Source: Myxococcus terminator_A
Lineage (GTDB): Bacteria > Myxococcota > Myxococcia > Myxococcales > Myxococcaceae
Length of the DNA stretch: 64,000 nt
Assembly: GCA_049194865.1 (NCBI GenBank)
Contig: JBLZWL010000129.1
Span: 124,001-188,000 of the forward strand
Direction: 5' to 3'
In this document: positions 1 to 9,696 of the stretch, in pieces
Layout of the letters: every line of letters begins with the position of its first letter
How positions within the stretch are numbered: position 1 is the stretch's first letter
The notes under the pieces: generated by a model
Databases searched by the model: none
The model's input: the letters and a program-made list of their open reading frames with translations, nothing else
Told to the model about the DNA's origin: nothing
Position numbers and translations under genes: made by a program

Positions 1-261
1 GTCGCCACGCTGACGTCCGTCACCCGCGAGAAGTACGCGGGCAAGGTCTACAACTTCAGCCTGGGCACCAAGGCGGAGCTGGCGCGCGCGGGCAAGGGCG
101 CCAACACGCTGTTCGCCAACGGCTTCCGCGTGGGCGACAACGAGATGCAGGGCGAGCTGACGGCGCCCGTGGCCGACTCCCGCCAGCTGCTGGAGCGTCT
201 GCCGGCCTCGTGGCACCAGGACTACCAGCGCTCCTCGTCGTTCGTGGCGGGCCAGCGCTAG
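1..261 (+). CDS. C-terminal end of an unidentified protein (partial)
   Basis: Frame 1 is open from the first base to a TAG at 259-261, giving 86 residues of a gene that begins outside the window. The fragment is mixed polar and hydrophobic, with no membrane segment, Cys pair or nucleotide-binding motif. It is followed within 30 bases by a strong hairpin, which fits a real gene end. I do not recognise the family and infer no function. Confidence 0.6.
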   Translation, partial: VATLTSVTREKYAGKVYNFSLGTKAELARAGKGANTLFANGFRVGDNEMQGELTAPVADSRQLLERLPASWHQDYQRSSSFVAGQR

Positions 262-288
262 TCCCAGGGCTCCGTGGTGAAAGAGCTT

Positions 289-316
289 CCGGGCCTGCTC
301 CCCTGAGCAGGCCCGG
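289..316 (+). terminator. Strong hairpin after the first partial gene
   Basis: A perfect 12-bp stem (CCGGGCCTGCTC at 289-300, its complement at 305-316) with a 4-base loop CCCT lies 27 bases past the stop codon. There is no U-tract, which is common for terminators in GC-rich myxobacteria. It probably ends the upstream transcript. Confidence 0.6.
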
Positions 317-322
317 ACCCGG

Positions 323-354
323 CGCCCCACTCGCGACTCATCGCGGGTGGGGCG
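323..354 (+). terminator. Second hairpin in tandem
   Basis: A 13-bp stem with one T-G wobble (arms 323-335 and 342-354, loop ACTCAT) lies 6 bases after the previous hairpin. The tandem pair separates the upstream gene from the lipoprotein gene starting at 406. Confidence 0.5.
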
Positions 355-405
355 TCCTCATGTCGAGACAACAGGTCAGTCAACCCGGCAGTGGCAGGAG
401 CGCGG

Positions 406-1932
406 ATGCGAAACACGGTCGTCGTGAGCGTGCTGGTGGTGGTGGGTCTGGGGCTTTCGGCGTGTCGTGAGGACCCGTCCCCGCCGCCTCCTCCCCACTT
501 CTGTCCGGAGCGCCCCGCTCGCCAGGAGCCCAGGCCCGGTCAGGCGCCGCTGCTGGTGCGCGCGCACCCTCGGCTCCAGGCGATGCTGGCCAGGCGCGAG
601 CGCGGGACGCTGACGGCGCTGGCCCGGCCCCAGGACGCGGGGGAGGTGGGCGTGGAGGGCAGGGCCTGGTGGGCCTCGCCCTGCTTGATGGGCACGCCGG
701 GCCTGGAGACGGCGACGCCCCGGGTGGCGGTGGCCGGGGATGGCCGCGCGATGACGGTCTGGACGGAGAACGACGGCCTCCACCAGGCGCTCTGGTTCAG
801 CGAGTACCTCCCGGAGACGGGCTGGACGTCCGGGGCGGCGGTGGGGTTGTGGCGCGACTTCCCGGAGGCCGCGCTTCGGGTGCGGCAGCCCCAGCTGGTC
901 GCCGACGGGCAGGGCCGCATGCTCGCGATATGGCTGCAGCAGGAGGGCCCCGCGGCGGAGCTGATGTGGTTCTCCCTGCACACGCGCGGCGAGGGGTGGA
1001 GCAAGCCGGACCGCGTGCTGACGCGCCCGCCAGGAGACGCGACGCACCTGGAGGTGGTTCGCGACGCGGCTGGCACTGTCACGGCCGCGTGGACGCGGTT
1101 CGACGGGGACACGTTCAGCGAGAATGTCTGGGTGACGCGCGGCTCGCCGGAGGCGGGCTTCGAGGACGCGCGCCGCATCGACACGCCCGTGCCGGGCTTC
1201 TCCCTGGAGCCGCAGCTGTCCGTCAGCGCTGACGGACACGTGGTGGTGGGGTGGACGCGGTTCGATGAGCTGGAAGGCATTGGCATGACCTGGTTCAGCC
1301 GGTGGACGCCCGCCGAGGGGTGGAGCGCCGCGGAGCGCACCAGCCCGGACGGCGTGGAGAGCTTCTACGCGGAGCCGCTCGCGGGCCCCGGGGGCGCGGC
1401 GCTCGCGCTGTGGAGCGAGCTGGGCCCGGTGAACGTGGAGCTGTGGGCACGGCCCTTCGTGCCCGGCACCGGCTGGGGCGAGGCCCAGAGGGTGGAGGAC
1501 GCGCTGGGCTCCTCCGGCATGGCGCAGGCCAGCCTGGAGATGGGCGGACGGGCCATGGTGGTCTGGCCCCGCGCCCGGTCCGGCTTCGTCCGACTGTCCG
1601 CCCAGCCCTATGACTTCGCGCGCGGCTTCGGCGAGCGCCAGGACGTGGACGCGCAGCCCCTCACCCTGGGCAAGGCCCAGGACCCGCAGGTGGTGTCCCT
1701 GAGCCGCAACCAGGCGCTCGTCGTGTGGTCCCACCAGTTGGTGGCCGGCCACCGCATCGCCACCAGCCGCTACTCCTTCAACCGGGGGTGGGGCAGGGCG
1801 CTGCTGCTCGACACCGCGCCTTCCTCGCGGAGCGGCCACCCCCGGCTCTCCGTGGGGCCCACGGGCGTGGGCGTGACGACGTGGTTGCACGGCGGCGAGC
1901 TGCCGGGCCTGGGCGTCAGCGTGTTCCAGTAG
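406..1932 (+). CDS. Putative lipoprotein with beta-propeller-like repeats
   Basis: A 508-residue predicted surface or periplasmic lipoprotein. The ATG at 406 was chosen over the GTG at 391 because GGCAGGAG precedes it at the right distance and the protein then starts with a clean lipoprotein signal: a hydrophobic stretch from about residue 5 ending in the lipobox LSAC. A Pro-rich linker follows. The rest consists of six or seven degenerate units of about 60 residues carrying a Ser-x-Asp-Gly strand, a W-T/S-R-F/W strand and a Gly-Trp turn, as in WD/BNR-like propellers. No catalytic motif is visible. A similar propeller lipoprotein begins at the right edge of the window. Ligand and role are unknown. 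Confidence 0.8.
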   Translation: MRNTVVVSVLVVVGLGLSACREDPSPPPPPHFCPERPARQEPRPGQAPLLVRAHPRLQAMLARRERGTLTALARPQDAGEVGVEGRAWWASPCLMGTPGLETATPRVAVAGDGRAMTVWTENDGLHQALWFSEYLPETGWTSGAAVGLWRDFPEAALRVRQPQLVADGQGRMLAIWLQQEGPAAELMWFSLHTRGEGWSKPDRVLTRPPGDATHLEVVRDAAGTVTAAWTRFDGDTFSENVWVTRGSPEAGFEDARRIDTPVPGFSLEPQLSVSADGHVVVGWTRFDELEGIGMTWFSRWTPAEGWSAAERTSPDGVESFYAEPLAGPGGAALALWSELGPVNVELWARPFVPGTGWGEAQRVEDALGSSGMAQASLEMGGRAMVVWPRARSGFVRLSAQPYDFARGFGERQDVDAQPLTLGKAQDPQVVSLSRNQALVVWSHQLVAGHRIATSRYSFNRGWGRALLLDTAPSSRSGHPRLSVGPTGVGVTTWLHGGELPGLGVSVFQ

Positions 1933-1985
1933 TCGCCGCACGCGCGCGTTGCCTCGGAGCGGCGGCTGGTCTTTCCTGCCGGGCG

Positions 1986-2918
1986 ATGCCTGGTGAGTTC
2001 GACTTCATCCGCCGCTTCCTCCGCCACTTCCCCAAGGCCCGCGTGCCGGTGGGGCCAGGTGACGACTGCGCGGTGCTCGCGCCGTCGCGCGGCGCGCTGT
2101 GTGTCACCACCGACGCCGTGGTGGAGGACGTGCACTTCACCCGCGCGGGCTTCTCCCCGGCGGACATCGGCCACAAGGCCCTGGCGGTAAACCTGTCCGA
2201 CGTCGCCGCCATGGGCGCCACGCCGCGCTGGTTCGTCTGCGCGCTCGCGCTGCCCCGCGACTTCCCGCCCGCCCACCTCTCTGGAATCGCCCGGGGCATG
2301 GCCGCGCTGGCGCGCGAGCACCGCGTGGACCTGGTGGGCGGCAACTTCACCTCCGCGCGCGAGCTGTCCGTCACCGTCACCGCCACGGGCGAGCTGTCCC
2401 GTCCGCCGCTCACCCGCTCGGGCGCTCGGCCTGGGGACTGGCTCTATGTGTCCGGCACGCTCGGCGACGCGAGGCTGGGCCTGGTCCACCTGAAGGCCGG
2501 CCTGACGCGCGGCGCCTCCGTGCGCCGCCAGCGCCGCCCCGTTCCTCGTGTGGCCCTGGGCCAGCTCGCCTCGCGCTTCGCGTCCGCTGCGCTGGATGTT
2601 TCCGATGGACTTGCACAAGACCTGGGTCACTTGTGCACCGCATCTGGCGTGCGAGCGACGGTGGAGCTGGCGCGTCTGCCCATGTCGGCGGCGGTGCGGA
2701 GGGAGCTGGGGCCGGAGGGGGCGCTGGCGGGGGGCGAGGACTACGAGCTGCTGTTGGCGGTGGCGCCAGGGCGCGGCCGGGCATTCGAGCGGGCGTGTGC
2801 TCGGGGCGGGCACGTCGTCACGCGGGTGGGCGTGCTTTCAGAGGGCGCGGGGTGGGTGATCCACGATGAAATGGGGCGCGCGGTGCGCCGGCCGGGCGGG
2901 TTCGACCACTTCCGGTAG
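1986..2918 (+). CDS. thiL: Thiamine-monophosphate kinase
   Basis: ThiL phosphorylates thiamine monophosphate with ATP to give the cofactor thiamine diphosphate, in the cytoplasm. The 310-residue product is close to the usual 320-330. It carries the family's motifs in order: GDDCAVL near residue 22, a metal-binding DAVVEDVHF near 45, HKALAVNLSDVAAMG near 66, GGNF near 118, LDVSDGL near 205 and the C-terminal GGEDYELL near 248. It belongs to the PurM/SelD ATP-grasp-like superfamily. The start codon is preceded by only a weak ribosome site. It lies just upstream of the dif genes, with a candidate difA promoter after its stop, so it is probably transcribed separately. No other thiamine genes are in the window. 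Confidence 0.93.
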   Translation: MPGEFDFIRRFLRHFPKARVPVGPGDDCAVLAPSRGALCVTTDAVVEDVHFTRAGFSPADIGHKALAVNLSDVAAMGATPRWFVCALALPRDFPPAHLSGIARGMAALAREHRVDLVGGNFTSARELSVTVTATGELSRPPLTRSGARPGDWLYVSGTLGDARLGLVHLKAGLTRGASVRRQRRPVPRVALGQLASRFASAALDVSDGLAQDLGHLCTASGVRATVELARLPMSAAVRRELGPEGALAGGEDYELLLAVAPGRGRAFERACARGGHVVTRVGVLSEGAGWVIHDEMGRAVRRPGGFDHFR

Positions 2919-2931
2919 CATCCCGGGTGGA

Positions 2932-2960
2932 TTGACCCTGCCCCACAGCAAGGCTAAACC
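2932..2960 (+). promoter_or_regulatory. Candidate sigma-A promoter for the dif operon
   Basis: TTGACC at 2932-2937 and TAAACC at 2955-2960 are separated by exactly 17 bases, 14 bases past the thiL stop. This would start transcription near 2967 and supports the GTG at 2995 as the difA start. The -35 is good and the -10 is weak, so this is an inference. Confidence 0.4.
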
Positions 2961-2994
2961 CAGGTCGCTTCCGCACCTCCCCCGAAAGCATCCC

Positions 2995-4373
2995 GTGCGC
3001 CGTCCCCTACGTGACGACACTGCCCCAGGCCTGACCCCTCGTCGCGAGCCCGTGCAACGGCTGCTGCGCGCCGTGGACGGCCCCCGTTCGACCAAAGAGG
3101 TCTCCCTCCACCGGAGGATTCTCAATGGCTATGTGGTGCTGGGGCTGCTGCTCACCGTCTGGATGTTCACCTCGGACGTGCTCTTCCGGGAGCTGAGCCC
3201 GGGCCCCGCGTTGTGGAAGGACGCGCTCCGGGTGGGCGTGGCCATCTTCATCACCGGCGCCGCGGCGGCGCTGCTGCCCTCGCTGCTGGCGCGCGTCACG
3301 CGCGTGAAGGTGCTCAGCCGCTCCGCGTATGAGATTTCGCAGGGTGACTTGTCCAAGCCGGTGGCCGCCGAGGGTGGCCGCACGCGCGACGAAATCGACG
3401 AGCTGACGGGCGCCATCATCCGCATGCAGGAGAACCTGCGCGAGCTGGTGGGCAAGATTCAGGAGACGGCGAAGAGCGTGGCGGACACCGCCATCGACCT
3501 GCAGCGCTCGGCGGAGAACGTCAACGGGTCCACGGAGGAAGTGGGCTCGTCGATGAACATCATCGCTGGGGGCGCGGAGTCGCAGTCGCAGCTCGTGTCG
3601 AAGGCCTCCAAGGTCATCACGGAGATGGCCAGCAGCATCCAGCGCACGACGGGCAGCGCCGAGGACGCGGCGCGCACGACGGCGGAGACGAGCAGCGCGG
3701 CGGAGGACGGCTCCAAGGCGGCGCGGCTGGCCGGCGACAAGGTGAAGAAGGTCTTCAACCGAATCGAGTCCGCCAGCCAGCAGGTGTTCGCCTTCGGCGA
3801 GAAGACGCAGGAGATCTCCAAAATCGTCGACGCGATTACCCAGGTGGCGCAGCAGACGAACTTGCTGGCGCTCAACGCGACGATTGAAGCGGCGCGCGCG
3901 GGTGAGTACGGCCGCGGCTTCGCGGTGGTGGCCGACGAGGTGCGCAAGCTGGCGGAGAGCGCGGGCCGCTCCGCCGAGCAGATCTCCAAGCTGGCGCGGG
4001 ATATCTCCGGACAGTCCACCTCCGTGGTGAGCGCCATGAAGGAAGGCATCGCGGAGCTGGCCGAGGGCCGCGAGGACCTCACCAACATCGTGCGCTCCAT
4101 GACCGCCATCACCGAGACCATCCGCAAGGGTTCGGAGAAGGTGCACCTCATCTCCGAGAGCGCCCGCGAGCAGCACAAGGGCAGCGAGGAGATGGTGAAG
4201 GCCATCGAGGAGATCAAGCTGGTGGCGCGCAACAACGCCGCCTCCACGGAGGCCATCCAGTCCGTCATCCAGGAGCAGACGGCCGCCGTGTCGCGCATGA
4301 CGTCGCTGGCCAGCGAGCTGACCAACCTGTCCGTCGAGCTGCAGAGCGTGGTGCGCAGCTTCCGTCTGGGGCC

Positions 4374-4377
<4 letters not shown>
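2995..4377 (+). CDS. difA: Membrane chemoreceptor DifA (methyl-accepting chemotaxis protein)
   Basis: A transmembrane chemoreceptor-like transducer of about 460 residues. Two membrane helices (about residues 44-62 and 77-98) flank a periplasmic loop of only about 15 residues. A HAMP linker and a long coiled coil follow, with the conserved hairpin tip (QQTNLLALNATIEAARAGE, about residues 285-303) that contacts CheW and CheA. A receptor with almost no periplasmic sensor followed by MmcQ, cheW, cheY, cheA and cheC genes is the organisation of the M. xanthus dif locus, where DifA acts upstream of exopolysaccharide synthesis. The start is uncertain: the frame is open back into thiL, and GTG 2995 is preferred because it follows the candidate promoter. 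GTG 3052 and GTG 3073 are alternatives. The stop overlaps the next ATG (ATGA). Confidence 0.88.
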
Positions 4378-4946
<569 letters not shown>

Positions 4947-4961
4947 TACAACACGACCTCT

Positions 4962-5384
4962 GTGCGGCACGTCATCTTCCGGGTGGAGAAGGAGCGCTAC
5001 GGGCTGCCACTGTCGGCGGTGCGGGAGGTCGTCGTGCCCCCGGAGCGGTTCACCCGTGTGCCCCGAGCGCCCCCGGCGATTACAGGGGTGATGAACCTGC
5101 GGGGCCGGGTGGTGACGGTGGTGGAGCTGCGTCAGCTGCTGGGGTTGCCGGACGGTGCCACGCCGCCCTCCCGCGTGGTTCTTCTGGACCGGGGCCGGAG
5201 GGATCTGGGACTGTTGGTGACGGACGTGGATGGAATCGAGGCGGTGGAGCGAGTGAGCACGGCACCGGGCAAGTTGACGCCGGCCATCCGTGGCGTTGCT
5301 CGGCTGGGCGGGCTGGGAGTGACCGTGTTGGATCCAGAGGGTCTGGATGCCGCGGTGGTTGCCTTGTTCACCCATTCCAAGTGA
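4962..5384 (+). CDS. difC: CheW-like coupling protein DifC
   Basis: A single CheW domain of 140 residues that should bridge the receptor DifA and the kinase DifE. Family features are the N-terminal strand FRVEKERYGLPLSAVREVV, the ITGVMNLRGRVVTVVELR core at about residues 40-57, and the V-L-L-D-R/L-V-D strand pairs that follow. It starts at GTG 4962, 15 bases after the difB stop and without an obvious ribosome site, so it may depend on coupling from upstream. The 75 bases after its stop hold the ribosome site of the next gene and no strong terminator. Confidence 0.88.
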   Translation: MRHVIFRVEKERYGLPLSAVREVVVPPERFTRVPRAPPAITGVMNLRGRVVTVVELRQLLGLPDGATPPSRVVLLDRGRRDLGLLVTDVDGIEAVERVSTAPGKLTPAIRGVARLGGLGVTVLDPEGLDAAVVALFTHSK

Positions 5385-5459
5385 GTAGCCCCCTGGAAAG
5401 CGCGGGTGATAGTGTCCGCGCTCCTCTAGGATAGGCGATTCGGAGGCGGAGTTCTTCAC

Positions 5460-5828
5460 ATGGCTAAGCGGGTCCTGGTCGTCGACGATGCCATCTTCAT
5501 GCGCAACATGATCAAGGACATCTTCGCGTCTGGAGGGTTCGAGGTCGTCGGCGAAGCGGCCAACGGTCTGGAGGCCGTGGAGAAGTACAAGGAGCTCAAG
5601 CCTGACCTCACCACGATGGACATCGTGATGCCCTTCAAGAGCGGCATCGAGGCCACGCGGGAGATCATCAAGCACGACAGCAGCGCGGTGGTCATCATGT
5701 GCTCCGCGCTCGGGCAGGAGAGCCTGGTGATGGAGGCCATCGAGGCGGGTGCCTCGGACTTCATCGTCAAGCCGTTCCGGGCCGAGGATGTGCTGGCCGT
5801 GGTGAAGAAGGTCCTGGGAGAGGCGTGA
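5460..5828 (+). CDS. difD: CheY-like response regulator DifD
   Basis: A stand-alone receiver domain of 122 residues. The acidic pair Asp9-Asp10, phospho-acceptor Asp54 in TTMDIVMP, Ser82 in the switch position and Lys104 in VKPF are all present, so it should be phosphorylated by DifE. There is no output domain. In M. xanthus the CheY of the dif pathway acts as a negative branch, probably a phosphate sink, rather than a flagellar motor ligand; these bacteria have no flagella. The ATG at 5460 follows GGAGGCGGAG. Confidence 0.92.
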   Translation: MAKRVLVVDDAIFMRNMIKDIFASGGFEVVGEAANGLEAVEKYKELKPDLTTMDIVMPFKSGIEATREIIKHDSSAVVIMCSALGQESLVMEAIEAGASDFIVKPFRAEDVLAVVKKVLGEA

Positions 5829-5878
5829 GCGGCATCGCCTCCGGGCGGTTTCGCGGCGCTTCCTGACGAGGTCGGGCC

Positions 5879-8323
5879 ATGACGATGGACATGTCCCGCT
5901 ACCTGGGCCTCTTCATCTCGGAGGCCACCGAGCACCTCGAGGCGCTCGGGCGGGACCTGGTGCAGTTGGAGCGCGAGGGCTCCTCGAGCTCGGTGGACTC
6001 GATGTTCCGCCATGCCCACTCGGTGAAGGGCATGGCGTCGTCGATGGGCTTCGAGCCCATCGCCATCGTCGCGCATCGGGTGGAAGACCTGGTGGACGCC
6101 GTGCGGCAGGACCGTGGCCGGCTGGACCGGGACCTGGTGGACCTGCTGCTGAGTGCCTCGGACACGCTGCTGGCGCAGGTGCGCGCCGTGGCCGATGGCC
6201 GTCCCCCGGATGATGCGACGGCGCTGCTGGCGCAACTGGGTGTCCGCGTCACGGCGATGACGGGCCATGCGCCCACCGCCACCCGCGTCGCCAAGGTCAC
6301 CGTGAACAAGCCCGAGGACCCCGAGGGCGGAGGGGACTCCGGCTCGGGTTCATCGGGCAGCGGCGGCGCGGGCCCCGCGTCCGGCTCCGGCTCGTCGGGC
6401 AGTGGGGGCGCGGCCCCTGCGTCCGGTGCCGGCACGGACTCGTCGGGCAGCGGTGGTTCGGGCTCCTCGGGAGCCGGCTCCACGGGCTCCGCGCCTTCGC
6501 CTTCCTCCGAGTCTGGCTCGGGCGGAGGCGCGGCCGGGTCGTCGGCTCTCTCGACGGAGGTCGGCTCCGGTGGAGTGGCGGGCCCGGGGGGCGACACGCC
6601 CTCTGGCGCTCAGGCCTCGGGCGCGCTGGACGCGCCGCCTCGGCTGACCGTGTTGGAGAACGGCGCCGGTGGCGTTCGCGAGGTGCTGGGCATCGGCGCG
6701 CCTCCGGCCTCCGGCAACGGCAGCGCGCCCACGGCGACCCCGCCGGTGCTCACCGAGGCGCTGGTGGCCGACCTGGGGACGGCGCTCAAGGCGGCCTCCG
6801 GTGGCCCGCTGCCCGGAGAGGTCTCCGCCGACGGCCGCGCCACCCAGCGCTGGGCGGTGCGGCTGCGCATCTCCCCCACGTGCCAGGTGCCCGGCGTGCG
6901 CGCCTTCCTGGTGCACAAGCGGCTCACCAACCTGGGCACGCTGGTGGACCTGCGGCCCGCGCTGGAGGAGCTGAAGGCCGGGCGAATCCCAGACGGCTAC
7001 ATCCAACTGGAGATTGAGACGTCGGTGGGCGAGGCGGGCATCCAGGCCTCGCTCAAGAACGTGGCGGAGGTGGACGTCGTCTCGGTGAAGCCGGCCGTGG
7101 CCATCGCGCTGCCCGTGGTGGTTCCCACGGCGGCGGCTGAAGGCGGCCGTGTCTCGGGTGACTCCTCGTCGCGCACGGTGCGCGTGCGCACGGAGCTGCT
7201 CGACTACTTCCTCGACACGGTGGGTGAGCTGATGCTCGCCACGGCGCGCCTGCGCGAGGTGGGCAAGGTGCTGCCGGAGAACGTGCGGCCCGTGCTGGAC
7301 GAGGGCGTCTACCGGCTGCACACGCTGGTGAAGGACCTGCACGACAAGGTGATGTCGGCGCGCATGACGCCGCTGTCGCTCATCACCGACCGGCTGCCCC
7401 GCGCGGCGCGCGACATCGCCCGCCGCAAGGAGCGCGAGGTCGACCTGGTCATCACCGGCGCCGAAATCGAGCTGGACCGCGCCATCCTCGACGAGCTGTC
7501 GGACCCGCTGCTGCACCTGCTGCGCAACTGCATCGACCACGGCCTGGAGTCCCCCGAGGAGCGCATCGCCGCGAAGAAGGGCCCGCGCGGACGCGTGCTC
7601 GTGGCCGTCAAGCGAGCCAGGGACCGCGTCATCATCGAGCTGGAGGACGACGGCCGGGGCATGAACCCCGCGAAGCTGAAGGCCGCGGCGGTGGCGCGTG
7701 GACTGCTTCCGCCCGAGGTCGCCACGCGGCTGACGGACCGGGAAGCGTTCATGCTGTCGTGCCTGCCGGGCGTGTCCACGGCGAAGGACATCACGGACAT
7801 CTCCGGCCGGGGCGTGGGCATGGACGCCGTCAAGCGCGTGGTGGAGAGCGTGGGCGGCACGCTCGAAATCGACAGCGAGCCGGGCCGGGGCACGCGCTTC
7901 ACGCTGCGGCTGCCGCTGACGGTGGCGGTGGTGCACCTGCTGCTGGTGGAGGTGGGGGACGAGGTCTTCGGCCTGCCCATCGCCAAGGTGGTGGGCGCCA
8001 CGGAGGCGGACGGCGACGCGCTCAGTCGCAGCCGGGAGACGGCGCTCCTGCCGCATGGCAACTCGCTCTTGCCCGTGCATGCGCTGGACACGCTCGTCGG
8101 GGTGCCGACGCCGGGCATGCGGGGCGTGCGGCCCTTCGTGGTGATGGAGGGTGACTCCGGCCGGGTGGCGCTGGGCGTGGACCGGCTCCTGGGGCAGGAG
8201 GAAGTGGTGCTCAAGCCGCTGTCCCGGCCGTTGGATTTGTTGCCGGGGCTCTCCGGTGTGACCATCCTCGGAAGCGGCCGTCCGGTCTTCATCCTGGATG
8301 TGCCGAGGTTACTCTCCGCGTGA
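5879..8323 (+). CDS. difE: CheA-like histidine kinase DifE
   Basis: An 814-residue CheA. The N-terminal Hpt domain carries phospho-acceptor His47 in HAHSVKGMA. Residues about 150-290 are a very long Ser/Gly/Ala/Pro linker with an imperfect 14-residue repeat. A P2-like domain follows at about 320-420, then the P3 dimerisation helices (LLDYFLDTVGELMLA) and the P4 ATPase with N-box LLRNCIDHGLESPEER (about 545), DDGRGMN (about 592) and GRGVGMDAVK (about 643). A CheW-like P5 regulatory domain lies at about 680-814. In the dif pathway it autophosphorylates in a complex with DifA and DifC and passes phosphate to DifD. The next gene's GTG overlaps its stop (GTGA). Confidence 0.93.
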   Translation: MTMDMSRYLGLFISEATEHLEALGRDLVQLEREGSSSSVDSMFRHAHSVKGMASSMGFEPIAIVAHRVEDLVDAVRQDRGRLDRDLVDLLLSASDTLLAQVRAVADGRPPDDATALLAQLGVRVTAMTGHAPTATRVAKVTVNKPEDPEGGGDSGSGSSGSGGAGPASGSGSSGSGGAAPASGAGTDSSGSGGSGSSGAGSTGSAPSPSSESGSGGGAAGSSALSTEVGSGGVAGPGGDTPSGAQASGALDAPPRLTVLENGAGGVREVLGIGAPPASGNGSAPTATPPVLTEALVADLGTALKAASGGPLPGEVSADGRATQRWAVRLRISPTCQVPGVRAFLVHKRLTNLGTLVDLRPALEELKAGRIPDGYIQLEIETSVGEAGIQASLKNVAEVDVVSVKPAVAIALPVVVPTAAAEGGRVSGDSSSRTVRVRTELLDYFLDTVGELMLATARLREVGKVLPENVRPVLDEGVYRLHTLVKDLHDKVMSARMTPLSLITDRLPRAARDIARRKEREVDLVITGAEIELDRAILDELSDPLLHLLRNCIDHGLESPEERIAAKKGPRGRVLVAVKRARDRVIIELEDDGRGMNPAKLKAAAVARGLLPPEVATRLTDREAFMLSCLPGVSTAKDITDISGRGVGMDAVKRVVESVGGTLEIDSEPGRGTRFTLRLPLTVAVVHLLLVEVGDEVFGLPIAKVVGATEADGDALSRSRETALLPHGNSLLPVHALDTLVGVPTPGMRGVRPFVVMEGDSGRVALGVDRLLGQEEVVLKPLSRPLDLLPGLSGVTILGSGRPVFILDVPRLLSA
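6338..6421 (+). repeat. Imperfect 42-bp tandem repeat in the difE linker
   Basis: Two adjacent 42-base units (6338-6379 and 6380-6421) encode SGSGSSGSGGAGPA and SGSGSSGSGGAAPA. A third, degenerate unit follows. The repeat keeps the reading frame, so length changes would only alter linker length between the Hpt and kinase domains. Confidence 0.7.
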
Positions 8324-8919
8324 GCTTTCCCCTTCCCAGCGACGCGCAGCTCGATGCCCTGCGCGAGGTGGCCAACATCGGCTGCGGCCATGCCGCCAAC
8401 GCCCTCTCCCGGCTGATGGGCGGGCGCCAGGTGGACCTGTCCGTCCCTCGCGTGGTGCTCACCGGCCCGGCGGACGCCGTGGGGTTGTTGGGCGGCGACG
8501 CGCCCGCGGTGGCGGCCTGGCTCGCCATCACCGGCGCGCTGCGCGGCGTGTTGATGCTGGCGATGCCGCTCGCGGACGGAAACGCGCTGGAGACGCTGCT
8601 GCTGGGTGGGCAGGAGACCGGGCAGGCCGAGCGCGACAGCGCGGTGTCGGAGGCCGCCAACATCGTCGCGAGCGCCTGCCTGTCCGCCATCGGCAAGCTG
8701 ACGTCGTGGCGGCTGATGCCGTCGGTGCCCACCCTGCGCCGGGACTCGGCGCGGGCGCTGGTGGACGCGGCGGTGGCCCAGGTGGAGGGCGACGCCACCC
8801 GCGTGGTGGTGCTGGAGGCGCGCTTCATGGCGTCGGCGACGCCTCCGGTGAGCGGGCAGCTGCTCCTGGTGCTGGAGCGGGAGAGCTCCCGGGCGCTCCT
8901 GGCGCGGCTGGGCGTGTAG
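8320..8919 (+). CDS. difG: CheC-family phosphatase DifG
   Basis: A 199-residue CheC/CheX/FliY-family protein, expected to dephosphorylate the CheY-like DifD. Both CheC active-site helices are present, each with the Glu and Asn that position water on the phospho-aspartate: LREVANIGCGHAANALSRLMG (shown in halves LREVANIGCG / HAANALSRLMG, residues 14-34) and VSEAANIVASACLSAIGKL (about 109-127). It is translationally coupled to difE through a GTGA overlap. This is the last chemosensory gene of the operon. DifG is reported as a negative regulator of exopolysaccharide production in M. xanthus. Confidence 0.88.
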   Translation: MSFPLPSDAQLDALREVANIGCGHAANALSRLMGGRQVDLSVPRVVLTGPADAVGLLGGDAPAVAAWLAITGALRGVLMLAMPLADGNALETLLLGGQETGQAERDSAVSEAANIVASACLSAIGKLTSWRLMPSVPTLRRDSARALVDAAVAQVEGDATRVVVLEARFMASATPPVSGQLLLVLERESSRALLARLGV

Positions 8920-8943
8920 CCCGTTTCGGAGTAGACGGGCCCC

Positions 8944-9696
8944 ATGGATGAGAAGGCGCTGAAGCAGCTCCTGGGGAGCGTGAAGTCGGGCCGCGTCTCG
9001 GTGGATTCGGCCGTGGGCAAGCTCAAGGATTTGCCCTTCGCGGAGCTGGGCTACGCGACGCTCGACACCCACCGCAACCTCCGCTTCGGCTTCCCGGAAG
9101 TGGTGCTGGGGGAGCCGAAGACGCTGGAGCAGCTGCTGGGCATCGTCGGCGCGCTGGTGGAGCGCAAGCAGACGGTGCTGGTGACGCGGCTGCAGCCGGA
9201 GAAGGCCGAAGTCCTCGTGTCGCGCTTCCCCAAGGGGCTGTACCACCCGGTGGCGCGCATCTTCCATCTCAAGCAGGGCAAGGTGCGCTCGGGCAAGGTG
9301 GCCGTCGTCACCGCGGGCACCAGCGACATCCCCGTGGCGGAGGAGGCCGCCGTGACGGCCGAGGCCATGGGCGCGGAGGTGCGGCGCGTCTACGACGTGG
9401 GCGTGGCGGGCATCCACCGGCTGTTGCGGCGCCGGGAGGAAATCCAGGAGTGCCACGTCGCGGTGGTGGTGGCCGGCATGGAAGGGGCGCTGGCGAGCGC
9501 GCTGGGGGGCCTGGTCGGCATCCCCGTCGTCGCGGTGCCCACGTCCGTGGGCTACGGCGCCAACTTCAAGGGCCTGTCCGCGCTCCTGGCGATGGTGAAC
9601 TCGTGCGCCTCCAACGTGGCGACGATGAACATCGACAACGGCTTCGGCGGAGGCTTCTACGCGGCCCTCGTCTCGCGCACCAAGGGGCGGCGGTGA
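8944..9696 (+). CDS. larB: Nickel-pincer cofactor biosynthesis protein LarB
   Basis: LarB carboxylates and hydrolyses nicotinic acid adenine dinucleotide in the first step of nickel-pincer nucleotide synthesis, the cofactor of lactate racemase and related epimerases. The 250-residue product has the usual length. Its C-terminal two-thirds show the PurE-like fold: VAVVTAGTSDIPVAEEAA near residue 120, VVVAGMEGALASALGGLV near 173, and the active-site segment VPTSVGYGANFKGLSALL near 199. It follows difG by 24 bases and overlaps larC by four (GTGA). It may be read through from the dif operon. Confidence 0.92.
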   Translation: MDEKALKQLLGSVKSGRVSVDSAVGKLKDLPFAELGYATLDTHRNLRFGFPEVVLGEPKTLEQLLGIVGALVERKQTVLVTRLQPEKAEVLVSRFPKGLYHPVARIFHLKQGKVRSGKVAVVTAGTSDIPVAEEAAVTAEAMGAEVRRVYDVGVAGIHRLLRRREEIQECHVAVVVAGMEGALASALGGLVGIPVVAVPTSVGYGANFKGLSALLAMVNSCASNVATMNIDNGFGGGFYAALVSRTKGRR

